NCBI GenBank assembly: GCA_947627275.1
Contig: CANQVK010000015.1
Coordinates: 1 to 64,000, forward strand
Length of the DNA stretch: 64,000 nt
Reading direction: 5' to 3'
Origin: an uncultured Ruminococcus sp.
GTDB taxonomy: Bacteria; Bacillota; Clostridia; Oscillospirales; Ruminococcaceae
Both the position numbers and the translations under genes were made by a program. The notes beneath the pieces were generated by a model that had not been told where the DNA came from, made no database searches, and was given only the letters and a program-made list of their open reading frames with translations. Positions 35,766 through 43,479 of the stretch are shown in pieces. Each line of letters begins with the position of its first letter. Position 1 is the first letter of the stretch.

Positions 35766-36626
35766 ATGATAAAGCATCTTTCGGGCGATTTTGAAACTGT
35801 TGAATACGACAGCAAGCGGTCGTTCCTGCTTCACGATAACCATGATAACGAAGCGTATCCCGTTCATTGGCACGACGCTGTCGAGCTGCTTATGCCATTA
35901 GAAAATCATTACATTGTATTTGCGGGGGAAACGGAATATGACATTCCCGTTCACGATGTGCTGATAATTCCGCCCGGAGAGCTGCATAGAATGCCGGCGG
36001 TTCCGGGACACAGGCTCATACTTCAATGCGACAACAGCGTCCTGAGCGGAGTTACGGCTATCGAGACGGTCATGCGCGGACTTTCCGCACCGATCGTTAT
36101 AAATAAAGAGCTTGACAAGGAGCTTCACAGCCTTGCGAAGAAAACGCTTCTTGACATTTATTCTCTGAACGAAAAGAAAGACGAGCTTGCGGATGTGAAG
36201 ATATACATTGCTTTGGTGAATCTTCTTGCTGCGGTAAGGGAGTTTCAGCTTGAACGCAATAAAAATCTCCTTGACTGCGATGATGCGAAGCTTGAGGAGT
36301 ACAGCGAAAAATTCAATGCGGTCATGAAGTATATCGACGCAAACTACATGTACGATATTTCGCTCGACCGTCTTGCGGACGTGGCAGGCTACAGCAAGTA
36401 TCATTTTTCGAGGATATTCAAGCAGTATAATTCCATGTCCTATTTGCAGTATATAAATGCTCGGCGGACTAAAGCGGCGGAGCATCTTCTGCTTTGCCCC
36501 GAGCTTAGTATTACGGACGTGGCTATGCAGGCAGGCTTCAAGAGCCTGACCACTTTTAACAGGATATTCAAGGAGATAAAGCACTGTACGCCGTCGGATT
36601 TTAAAAAGCTTTTTTCTGAACATTAA
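35766..36626 (+). CDS. AraC-family transcriptional regulator with cupin domain
   Basis: 286 residues. An N-terminal cupin-type sensor (HDNEAYPVHWHDAVELL, then DVLIIPPGELHRMPA) is joined to a C-terminal pair of helix-turn-helix units (residues about 195-286: LDRLADVAGYSKYHFSRIFK and ITDVAMQAGFKSLTTFNRIFK). Such proteins respond to sugars. The adjacent MBOAT-SGNH pair is divergent; polysaccharide-related genes are possible targets, not shown by sequence. GAAAGGAT precedes the ATG. Confidence 0.9.
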   Translation: MIKHLSGDFETVEYDSKRSFLLHDNHDNEAYPVHWHDAVELLMPLENHYIVFAGETEYDIPVHDVLIIPPGELHRMPAVPGHRLILQCDNSVLSGVTAIETVMRGLSAPIVINKELDKELHSLAKKTLLDIYSLNEKKDELADVKIYIALVNLLAAVREFQLERNKNLLDCDDAKLEEYSEKFNAVMKYIDANYMYDISLDRLADVAGYSKYHFSRIFKQYNSMSYLQYINARRTKAAEHLLLCPELSITDVAMQAGFKSLTTFNRIFKEIKHCTPSDFKKLFSEH

Positions 36627-36649
36627 AGGCAACATCGTGTCGCTATATA

Positions 36650-36818
36650 GGGAACGCCCTCTCTTGCAGGGCGTTCCCTCTTTTCAACCAGTCCGAAGGA
36701 CTGGTTGAAAATTCACCCTTTGCGGAGCGCTTAACGCTTTTGTGGGACTTTGTCCCACACCCTACCAGAGGCGCTGCCTCTGGACTCCGCCAAAGGGACA
36801 CCGTCCCTTTGGAATCCC
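36650..36818 (-). repeat. Family E multi-hairpin element, copy 2 (inverted)
   Basis: About 169 bp holding, in order, GGGAACGCCCT/AGGGCGTTCCC, AACCAGTCC/GGACTGGTT, TGTGGGAC/GTCCCACA, CCAGAGGC/GCCTCTGG and AAAGGGAC/GTCCCTTT stems. It is the reverse complement of the element at 49832-50000 and lies just after the AraC gene. The rest of the 36627-36950 gap holds no gene. Confidence 0.8.
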
Positions 36819-36950
36819 AATATTGGTTTAATTAAGATCACAGCACTGTTTTTATTAAAAAATTTTAAAATATCAAAAAGATATGGTAATTTTCGTCTTT
36901 GTATGTTATAATATATTGTATCTTTTTTTTAATAGGAGTGCAGCATTTAA

Positions 36951-38198
36951 ATGGATTACAAAAGAACCGAACTCGGCGAAAATATAGGTTTCACCTCGTT
37001 TGCCGACAAAAAATTCAATACCTGTTTTCTCTGTATCTATATGATAACGGAAATGAACAAGGAAACCGTTTCCGACTATGCCGTGGCAAACAGCATAACG
37101 TCAACGGTCAATTCTCGTATAAGAACGATAGCGGCTATGAACGAGCAGCTTTCCGAGCTTTACGGCGCACATCTCGATTCCTATGCCAACAGGAGAGGGG
37201 ATATTCAGTTCCTTACTCTCTCGGGTTCATGGCTTTCAAACCGATTTGCCATAGAAGGCGAGGATATTACAGAAAAAATGCTTGAAATAATTACGGACTG
37301 CCTGTTTGAACCTCTCTTTGACGAGGATATTTTCAAGCTCAGCAAAAAGAATATTCTCGACTGTATCGACGCGGAATTTAACGATAAAAGAGAATATACA
37401 ATAAGAAAGGCGCGCAGTATAGCCTTTAAAGGCGAGCCTGCGGAAAATTCGAGCTGCGGCACGAGGGAATCCGCCGAAGCGGTTACCGTCGATTCGGCAA
37501 GGGAAGCGTACAAACGGCTTATGGAAACGGCTCAGATCGAGATAATGTATGTTTCGCCCGATGACGACCCGAGAGTTTCGGAGCTTTTCCGTGAAAGGTT
37601 TGCCCGTATTGCAAGGCATTCCAAGGCTTACGGCTTTTATGCGCCCAGTCCGCTTAAACCCTCTCCCGAGCTTCTTGCGGAGGAATTTGACGTAAGACAG
37701 GCAAAGATAGCCATTAACTTCAAATATGACAGCAGCGATACCGACGCCATGCACCTTATGTGCATTATTTTCGGCGGAACTCCCGTTTCCAAGCTCTTTA
37801 TGAACGTCCGTGAAAAGCTCAGCCTTTGTTACTACTGCGCCTGCCGCATGAACGAATATAAAAATTCCGTTATGGTAGACTGCGGCGTTGAAAAGTCCAA
37901 TATCGAAAAGGCTGAGGCTGAGATAATGCGTCAGCTTGACGAGATAAAAAACGGCAATATCACCGATGAAGAACTGCAAAGTGCTCTGCTCGCCCTTGAA
38001 AACTCCTACAGCTCATTCGGCGACACTCCCGGCTCATACGTTTCATGGTACTTTGACTGTATCTGCAAAAACAGGTATATCACTCCAATCGAGCATATGA
38101 AAGACCTTTTTGCCGTTACCAAGGAACGTATAGTTGAAGCGGCTAAAACAGTCAAGCTCGACAGCGTATACCGTATGCTCAACAAGGAGGCTGAATAA
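36951..38198 (+). CDS. M16-family peptidase-like protein, YmfF type (probably inactive)
   Basis: 415 residues with the two-lobed pitrilysin fold: the N-terminal half and a C-terminal half with LMCIIFGGTPVSKLFMNVREKLSLCYYC. The zinc motif His-x-x-Glu-His is absent in the expected N-terminal helix, as in Bacillus YmfF. It is coupled by a 1-base overlap to the second M16 gene, which keeps the motif, so the two likely form a heterodimer with one active site. Confidence 0.85.
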   Translation: MDYKRTELGENIGFTSFADKKFNTCFLCIYMITEMNKETVSDYAVANSITSTVNSRIRTIAAMNEQLSELYGAHLDSYANRRGDIQFLTLSGSWLSNRFAIEGEDITEKMLEIITDCLFEPLFDEDIFKLSKKNILDCIDAEFNDKREYTIRKARSIAFKGEPAENSSCGTRESAEAVTVDSAREAYKRLMETAQIEIMYVSPDDDPRVSELFRERFARIARHSKAYGFYAPSPLKPSPELLAEEFDVRQAKIAINFKYDSSDTDAMHLMCIIFGGTPVSKLFMNVREKLSLCYYCACRMNEYKNSVMVDCGVEKSNIEKAEAEIMRQLDEIKNGNITDEELQSALLALENSYSSFGDTPGSYVSWYFDCICKNRYITPIEHMKDLFAVTKERIVEAAKTVKLDSVYRMLNKEAE

Positions 38199-39472
38199 TG
38201 AGTACAAGGGAGATCATCACATGCAGACGCACGGGAGATACCTGCGTCTATGTAAAACACAAAAGCGGACTCGATATTCTGATACGGGAAATGCCCGGAT
38301 TCAGCTCGGTCTACGCTCTTTTCGGGACGAAATACGGCTCTATAAATACTACTTTCAAGCTTGCCGCAGACAAGGAATACACCGAAGTTCCCAACGGTAT
38401 CGCACATTTTCTGGAGCATAAGCTGTTCGAGAACGAGGATTGCGGAGTTTTCGAGCTTTTCGCACGGACGGGCGCACAGTGCAATGCGTATACTTCGTTC
38501 GATAAGACCTGCTATCTTTTCTCCTGTACGAAGAATTACACGGAAAATCTGCGCATTCTCCTTGATTTCGTCCAGAAGCCGTATTTTACCAAGGAAAACG
38601 TGGATAAGGAGCAGGGTATTATCGGTCAGGAGATACGCATGACTAACGATAATCCCGAGTGGCGCGTGCTTTTTAACATGCTCAGATGTATGTATCATAA
38701 TCATCCCGTACAGATAGACATTGCAGGAACAGAGGAAAGTATCGCTCAGATAGACGCCGACCTGCTCTATAAGTGCTACGATACCTTCTACAATCTTAAC
38801 AATATGACGCTTTCCATTGCCGGAAATATCAGCGCAGAGGAAGTTCTTGCTATTTGCGATGAAATGCTGCGTCCGTGTGCGGACAAGGGGCTGGAAACTG
38901 TTTTCCCCGATGAACCTGCGGATATAGTTCAGGCGGAAATACATGAAAAACAGCCTGTGGGCGCGTCTATTTTCCAGATGGGCTACAAGTGCGCTCCGTG
39001 CAAGGAAAATTTCTTTAAAAAGGAAATGACCGCTACGCTTGCGATGTCATACATCAGCGACGCGTCCTCCGATATGTATTTGAGACTTTTGTCGGAGGGT
39101 ATCATCAACAATACCTTCGGCGGAGAGATCTTTGCAGGGGACGGGTTTTTCTCGGCTATTTTCAGCGGCGAATCCGAATCGCCCGAAAAGGTGAGAGACG
39201 CTGTTGCCGCCGAGGTAAGGCGTATTCTTGCAGAGGGCATTGACGAACGTGTGTTCAGCAGGATAAAAAAGGCTCTCTACGGAAGCTATGTGCGGCAGCT
39301 CAACAACGTGACCGCTTTTGCAAGCATTATGATAAACGCTCATATGGCAGGCTGCAAGCCTTTTGACCCTGTTGATATAGTTTCGGAGCTGACCTCCGCA
39401 GACGCTTTGGAATTTATCAGAAACGAGCTTACGGAAGATAAGATAGTTTTGTCCGTAATTGAAAAAATGTAA
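38198..39472 (+). CDS. M16-family zinc peptidase, YmfH type
   Basis: 424 residues. HFLEH at 70-74 is the zinc-binding His-x-x-Glu-His, and GQEIRM some 75 residues later supplies the third ligand. The C-terminal lobe has the partner-binding NTFGG and RIKKALYGSYVRQLNN segments. It probably cleaves short peptides together with the upstream inactive partner. In Bacillus the ymfFH pair is near processing and cell-envelope genes (family knowledge). A family C element follows. Confidence 0.9.
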   Translation: MSTREIITCRRTGDTCVYVKHKSGLDILIREMPGFSSVYALFGTKYGSINTTFKLAADKEYTEVPNGIAHFLEHKLFENEDCGVFELFARTGAQCNAYTSFDKTCYLFSCTKNYTENLRILLDFVQKPYFTKENVDKEQGIIGQEIRMTNDNPEWRVLFNMLRCMYHNHPVQIDIAGTEESIAQIDADLLYKCYDTFYNLNNMTLSIAGNISAEEVLAICDEMLRPCADKGLETVFPDEPADIVQAEIHEKQPVGASIFQMGYKCAPCKENFFKKEMTATLAMSYISDASSDMYLRLLSEGIINNTFGGEIFAGDGFFSAIFSGESESPEKVRDAVAAEVRRILAEGIDERVFSRIKKALYGSYVRQLNNVTAFASIMINAHMAGCKPFDPVDIVSELTSADALEFIRNELTEDKIVLSVIEKM

Positions 39473-39497
39473 TATGTTAGCAATGTATACAACTTAA

Positions 39498-39648
39498 GAG
39501 GATTTTGTTACCCTTTACTTTCTGTTAAGGAGTGACTCTTTGAACCAGTGTCGTAACATTCTGCTCCGTTCGGGGCAGAATGTTACGAAAATTGAGATTC
39601 CAAAGGGGTCACCCCTTTGGCAGGGGGTGCGGGGGACAGCGTCCCCCG
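39498..39648 (+). repeat. Family C intergenic element, copy 2
   Basis: Same frame as copy 1 (AGGATTTTGTT, then hairpin, then CCAAAGGGG-tca-CCCCTTTGG, then GGGGGAC-agc-GTCCCCC). The first hairpin is TCGTAACATTCTGC/GCAGAATGTTACGA (39551-39564 with 39575-39588), whose arms differ from copy 1 but pair perfectly. Confidence 0.85.
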
Positions 39649-39688
39649 CTTAAGTTGACGAAAAATAGCAGAAAGGACGGTAAAATAA

Positions 39689-40798
39689 TTGAATCAGACA
39701 GAAATGATAAGCGATTATAACGAAATACGGTTCCCGAAGCTTGGCTGGGAGTTTCATATTGACCCGACCGCCTTTACTATCGGCGGCGTCAGGATACAGT
39801 GGTACGGTATTATTATCGCTTTGGGACTTGCTCTTGCGGTGCTGTATTGCTTCCCGAGAATGAAAAGGTTCGGAATTGACTCCGACCGTGCGGTCGATGC
39901 GGTGCTTGGCGGCGTTATCGGCGGAATTATCGGCGCAAGGCTGTACTTCGTGCTTACAAGCTGGGAGGACTTTAAAAAAGACAGCTTCAAGGATACGTTT
40001 CTTGCCGTTATCAACACCCGGAACGGCGGTCTTGCCATATACGGCGGAATTATCGGCGCATTGGTAGTCGGGCTGATCATCTGCAAAATACGAAAGCTTA
40101 AATTATTACCCATGCTTGATATTTTCGGTATCGGTCTGCTTATCGGTCAGGGCGTCGGACGCTGGGGAAATTTTGTAAATCAGGAGGCGTTCGGCACAAA
40201 TACCGATTTCGTTCTCGGCATGACAGGCGGCAGAATACAGCATTTTATAAACGACAACATGCAGATAGGCGGAAGTATGTACGAAAACGGACTTGAAATG
40301 ATGTGGGAAAAACCTGTTCACCCCTGTTTCTTTTACGAATCCGTATGGTGTCTGCTCGGATTTGTGCTGCTTGCGTTCTGGTCTAAGAGAAGAAAGTACG
40401 ACGGACAGCTTATACTTATGTACATGACTTGGTACGGAGCGGAAAGATTTGTAGTTGAGGGACTTCGCACGGACAGCCTTATGGTTGGCAGCATACGCAT
40501 ATCTCAGCTTGTATCGGCGGTTATATTTATTGTCTCCGTGATACTCCAGATAGTTATCGGATTCAAGGTAAAAAGAGATCCCGAAAGCTTCGTGCTGTAC
40601 GCTTCAACGGAAGAATCACGGCTTTTTATCGAGGAATCGAGAAGAAAGAACATGGGAATGAAGGGCGTAGACGCATATTATTCAGATGAGGACGATGAAA
40701 TAGGAATACTTGACGACGAGGAAGACGACGAAACCGAAGATGAAACCGATGAAGCTGCGGACGAGCTCCCGGCTGACGAAAAAAAGGAGGAAGATTAA
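39689..40798 (+). CDS. lgt: Prolipoprotein diacylglyceryl transferase
   Basis: 369 residues, seven membrane helices. The Lgt signature [13 protein letters not shown] is at about 155, and [10 protein letters not shown] and [12 protein letters not shown] are present. It attaches diacylglycerol to the lipobox Cys of lipoproteins, such as those at 26.0 and 57.6 kb. The last 45 residues are an unusual acidic tail (runs of Asp and Glu) absent from most Lgt. The likely start is TTG at 39689 after AAAGGA; ATG at 39704 is the alternative. folD follows immediately. Confidence 0.93.
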   Translation: MNQTEMISDYNEIRFPKLGWEFHIDPTAFTIGGVRIQWYGIIIALGLALAVLYCFPRMKRFGIDSDRAVDAVLGGVIGGIIGARLYFVLTSWEDFKKDSFKDTFLAVINTRNGGLAIYGGIIGALVVGLIICKIRKLKLLPMLDIFGIGLLIGQGVGRWGNFVNQEAFGTNTDFVLGMTGGRIQHFINDNMQIGGSMYENGLEMMWEKPVHPCFFYESVWCLLGFVLLAFWSKRRKYDGQLILMYMTWYGAERFVVEGLRTDSLMVGSIRISQLVSAVIFIVSVILQIVIGFKVKRDPESFVLYASTEESRLFIEESRRKNMGMKGVDAYYSDEDDEIGILDDEEDDETEDETDEAADELPADEKKEED

Positions 40799-40799
40799 A

Positions 40800-41654
40800 A
40801 TGGCGCAGATCATTGACGGAAAAGCAGTTTCCGCAGATGTAAAAGCAGAGGTAGCCGCCGAAGCGGCTAAGCTCAAAGAGGAAAACGGTCTTAAAGTAGG
40901 ACTTGCAGTGGTTATCGTGGGAAACGATCCCGCTTCGAGAGTTTATGTAAACAATAAGAAAAAAGCATGCGAAGCGGTAGGTTTCCAGTCGTTCGAATAC
41001 GCTCTGGACGAAAGCACTACTCAGGAGCAGCTTCTCGACCTTGTGAACGTTCTGAACCGTGACAACAGGGTGAACGGTATCCTTGTGCAGCTTCCCCTGC
41101 CGAAGCACATTGACGAAAAGGCAGTTATCAACGCTATATCCCCCGATAAGGACGTTGACGCTTTCCACCCCGTAAACGTTGGCAAGATAATGATAGGGGA
41201 ATATTCTTTCCTGCCGTGTACTCCGGCAGGCGTTATGAGACTTATTGAAAGCACAGGCTTTGACATCACAGGCAAGCAGTGCGTTGTTATCGGACGTTCA
41301 AACATCGTGGGTAAGCCGCAGGCTATGCTGCTTTTGCAGAAAAACGGCACGGTGACTATCTGCCACTCCAAAACGAAAAATCTTAAGGAGATCTGTCTTT
41401 CCGCCGATATACTGGTGGTTGCCATAGGACGGGCTAAATTCATTACCGGCGATATGATAAAAGAGGGCGCAGTCGTTATAGACGTCGGCATGGACAGAGA
41501 TGAGAACGGCAAGCTTTGCGGCGACGTTGATTTTGAGACAGCCGAAAAAGCTGCCGGCTGGATAACGCCTGTTCCCGGCGGCGTAGGTCCTATGACTATC
41601 GCTATGCTTATGAAGAATACCCTTACTGCCGCAAAGCAGCAGGCAGGTATATAA
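40800..41654 (+). CDS. folD: Methylenetetrahydrofolate dehydrogenase/cyclohydrolase
   Basis: 284 residues. The catalytic Lys lies in [28 protein letters not shown] and the NADP-binding [11 protein letters not shown] are intact, and [14 protein letters not shown] closes the fold. It interconverts methylene- and formyl-tetrahydrofolate in one-carbon metabolism. AAGGAGG precedes the ATG at 40800, two bases after lgt. The family A element begins at its stop codon. Confidence 0.96.
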   Translation: MAQIIDGKAVSADVKAEVAAEAAKLKEENGLKVGLAVVIVGNDPASRVYVNNKKKACEAVGFQSFEYALDESTTQEQLLDLVNVLNRDNRVNGILVQLPLPKHIDEKAVINAISPDKDVDAFHPVNVGKIMIGEYSFLPCTPAGVMRLIESTGFDITGKQCVVIGRSNIVGKPQAMLLLQKNGTVTICHSKTKNLKEICLSADILVVAIGRAKFITGDMIKEGAVVIDVGMDRDENGKLCGDVDFETAEKAAGWITPVPGGVGPMTIAMLMKNTLTAAKQQAGI

Positions 41655-41812
41655 TAGACCTCCTCGGAAACTAACGCACACCGTCTGTCAAATCTTTTGC
41701 CATATGGCTGCGTTATCCTCCTCAGAGGGCGTCAGCCCGCTTTCGTCGTCTGCCTTACCATATGACAAAATCTTTAGTCATACGGCTGCACCTTAGTTTT
41801 CGAGGAGGTCTA
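41655..41812. mobile_element. Family A MITE-like element, copy 2
   Basis: 158 bp, same length as copy 1 and different at two bases by my count. Flanking TAATA direct repeats are at 41652-41656 and 41811-41815; the TAA of the left one is the folD stop codon. Confidence 0.88.
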
Positions 41813-41820
41813 ATAAAAAC

Positions 41821-41847
41821 GAAAGCGCCCGATTCAGGGCGCTTTTG
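41821..41847 (+). terminator. folD terminator
   Basis: AAAGCGCCC/GGGCGCTTTT stem directly after the family A element. Confidence 0.8.
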
Positions 41848-41868
41848 AATTATATTGTAAAATGTTAT

Positions 41869-42126
41869 GGCAACCTCTAAAAACCTCTGATTTTGGTGAT
41901 GAAGCACTAAGTAATCATAAAGAAATAAGTTACACGTTTCTGCTTGTCTGATTTGCCCTGTGCAGCGTTGCACGACCTTGCAATACGACAAGTATTCCTG
42001 CGGTCGTGTGCCTTGCACAGAACAGATCATCCTGCGCATAAACGCACAATTTATTCCCTTATGATTACTAAGTTTTCGGCTATTCTACGTTACTGATTTT
42101 TAATAAAACATTTTTTAGAGGTTACC
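41869..42126. mobile_element. Family B element (41912-42067) nested in a second inverted-repeat element
   Basis: The outer element has ends GGCAACCTCTAAAAA and TTTTTTAGAGGTTACC and finishes directly after the CPBP stop codon. Inside, a 156-bp palindromic core (TAATCATAAAG to CTTATGATTA) is flanked by CTAAG direct repeats (41907-41911 and 42068-42072). Another core copy is at 46172-46326. The 41655-42126 gap has no gene. Confidence 0.75.
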
Positions 42127-43317
42127 TTAAGACCTTAACAATTTGTACGCCATGTAGACGATCTGCATTGCCGCCGCTGTACAGAACGGCAGGGAGGAAA
42201 GAGCTGTCGAAGCTCCTCGGCGGCTCTGATACGGAGTGGGAGACGGCAGTACGTTTCCTTCCGAACGAAAAACGAACAGCATTACCATTCCTAAAATAGA
42301 CGCTGCAAAAAGCACGATCGTTGCAAGGTACGATGCCAGATGCCCCTTATCGGAGAAAGAACTGAATATCGTTGAAAAGCTGTTTATGAATATATGGACC
42401 GTTATCGAGGGGATTATCGAATTGTGCCGCATAGTGATATGCGCCATGAAAATGCCCAGAAGAAAAGCCAGTATGAACTGTGGGATATTGCCGTGCGCCA
42501 GTCCGAAGAAAAACGCCGAAGCAAATATCGCAAACCTTTGGTTCGCCTTTGAAAAGACTTTGAGCAGCATTCCCCTGAACAGCATTTCCTCGGTAATAGG
42601 GGCAATGATGCAGGTGTACATAGTTCCGAGAGCAACCCCCAAAGGAGATTCACCGAGTCCGTCCTGATTTGTTATGCTTGTAAGATCGAATTTGTTCAGC
42701 ACCGTTTCCACAAACGTCCCCGAGTACACCGAAACCGTCCATATAAACAGAGCTATAAGACAGTACTGCGCCGCTTTGCCGAAGGAATAATCTCTCGTTC
42801 GTATCAGGCTCGCGTTCTTAAAACCCGACCATTTCATGCCGATAAAGGTAAAGGACACGTTGCATGTCAGGTAGATCACCATATTCAGCGCAACCAGCAC
42901 GGACGAGCCGTATAGATAGTTATACAGCGTCACGCTGTCTGTTTCGGGGTGGAGAAACTTCATTACAAGCTGAATAACGTTCACCAATCCCACAGAAGCC
43001 AAAAAAGACGCGGCAAACTGGAATATCATGCACCAACCGCCGATCGAATAAAATCTGCGGAGATTCCGCCGTTCGGGAGGGTCGGGTTCTAAAGGGAGCT
43101 TATAGCCGGGTTCGCCGAGCCGTGGCTGAACGTTCGCATAGCTTCCGCTGTAATCCTTGAAGTCAGTTGGGTTTTCAAAGGGAACGTCCTTGTCGGCAGT
43201 CAGAGTTTTTATGATCTCCGAATTTTTTTGGTCAAGCTCACGGTTGAGCCGATATATCTCATGCTGAAGCGCAGCGACCTCTGCGCTGTGCTCATCGGGA
43301 TTTATTATTTCGTCCAT
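42127..43317 (-). CDS. CPBP-family intramembrane metalloprotease
   Basis: 396 residues. A charged cytoplasmic N-terminus (about 1-85, partly coiled) is followed by eight or so membrane helices. PITEEMLFRGMLLKVF (Glu-Glu-x3-Arg) and FGLAHGNIPQF with a later His are the CPBP/Abi active-site motifs, as in Rce1. It may process or protect against peptides such as bacteriocins; the substrate is unknown. It is a single gene with a promoter at 43357-43385. Confidence 0.9.
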   Translation of the reverse strand: MDEIINPDEHSAEVAALQHEIYRLNRELDQKNSEIIKTLTADKDVPFENPTDFKDYSGSYANVQPRLGEPGYKLPLEPDPPERRNLRRFYSIGGWCMIFQFAASFLASVGLVNVIQLVMKFLHPETDSVTLYNYLYGSSVLVALNMVIYLTCNVSFTFIGMKWSGFKNASLIRTRDYSFGKAAQYCLIALFIWTVSVYSGTFVETVLNKFDLTSITNQDGLGESPLGVALGTMYTCIIAPITEEMLFRGMLLKVFSKANQRFAIFASAFFFGLAHGNIPQFILAFLLGIFMAHITMRHNSIIPSITVHIFINSFSTIFSSFSDKGHLASYLATIVLFAASILGMVMLFVFRSEGNVLPSPTPYQSRRGASTALSSLPFCTAAAMQIVYMAYKLLRS

Positions 43318-43356
43318 TTTACTTCTCCTTATAAGAACTATTTTATTGTTAAGTAT

Positions 43357-43385
43357 ATTTTAGCATATTTTCCGGAAAATGTAAA
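43357..43385 (-). promoter_or_regulatory. CPBP protease promoter
   Basis: TTTACA (43380-43385), 17-bp spacer, TAAAAT (43357-43362) on the minus strand. Confidence 0.65.
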
Positions 43386-43413
43386 GGGGGAATTCAGAAG
43401 ATCGGTATGAATT

Positions 43414-43455
43414 GAAAAACAGCGGACTTAAGAAATTTCAAGTCCGCTGTTTAGC
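43414..43455 (-). terminator. GH74 terminator
   Basis: AAACAGCGGACTT/AAGTCCGCTGTTT, 13-bp perfect stem. The same arms occur near 1640 and 52155. Confidence 0.85.
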
Positions 43456-43479
43456 ATTTATTGATAGACCGCTGTCCGC

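Noticed and set aside
35898-36635. 245-codon minus-strand frame opposite the AraC gene
   Set aside because: AraC and cupin motifs are clear on the plus strand with promoter and ribosome site; the opposite frame has none.
38006-38944. 312-codon minus-strand frame opposite the M16 genes
   Set aside because: It runs through conserved peptidase coding sequence on the other strand and has no recognisable domain.
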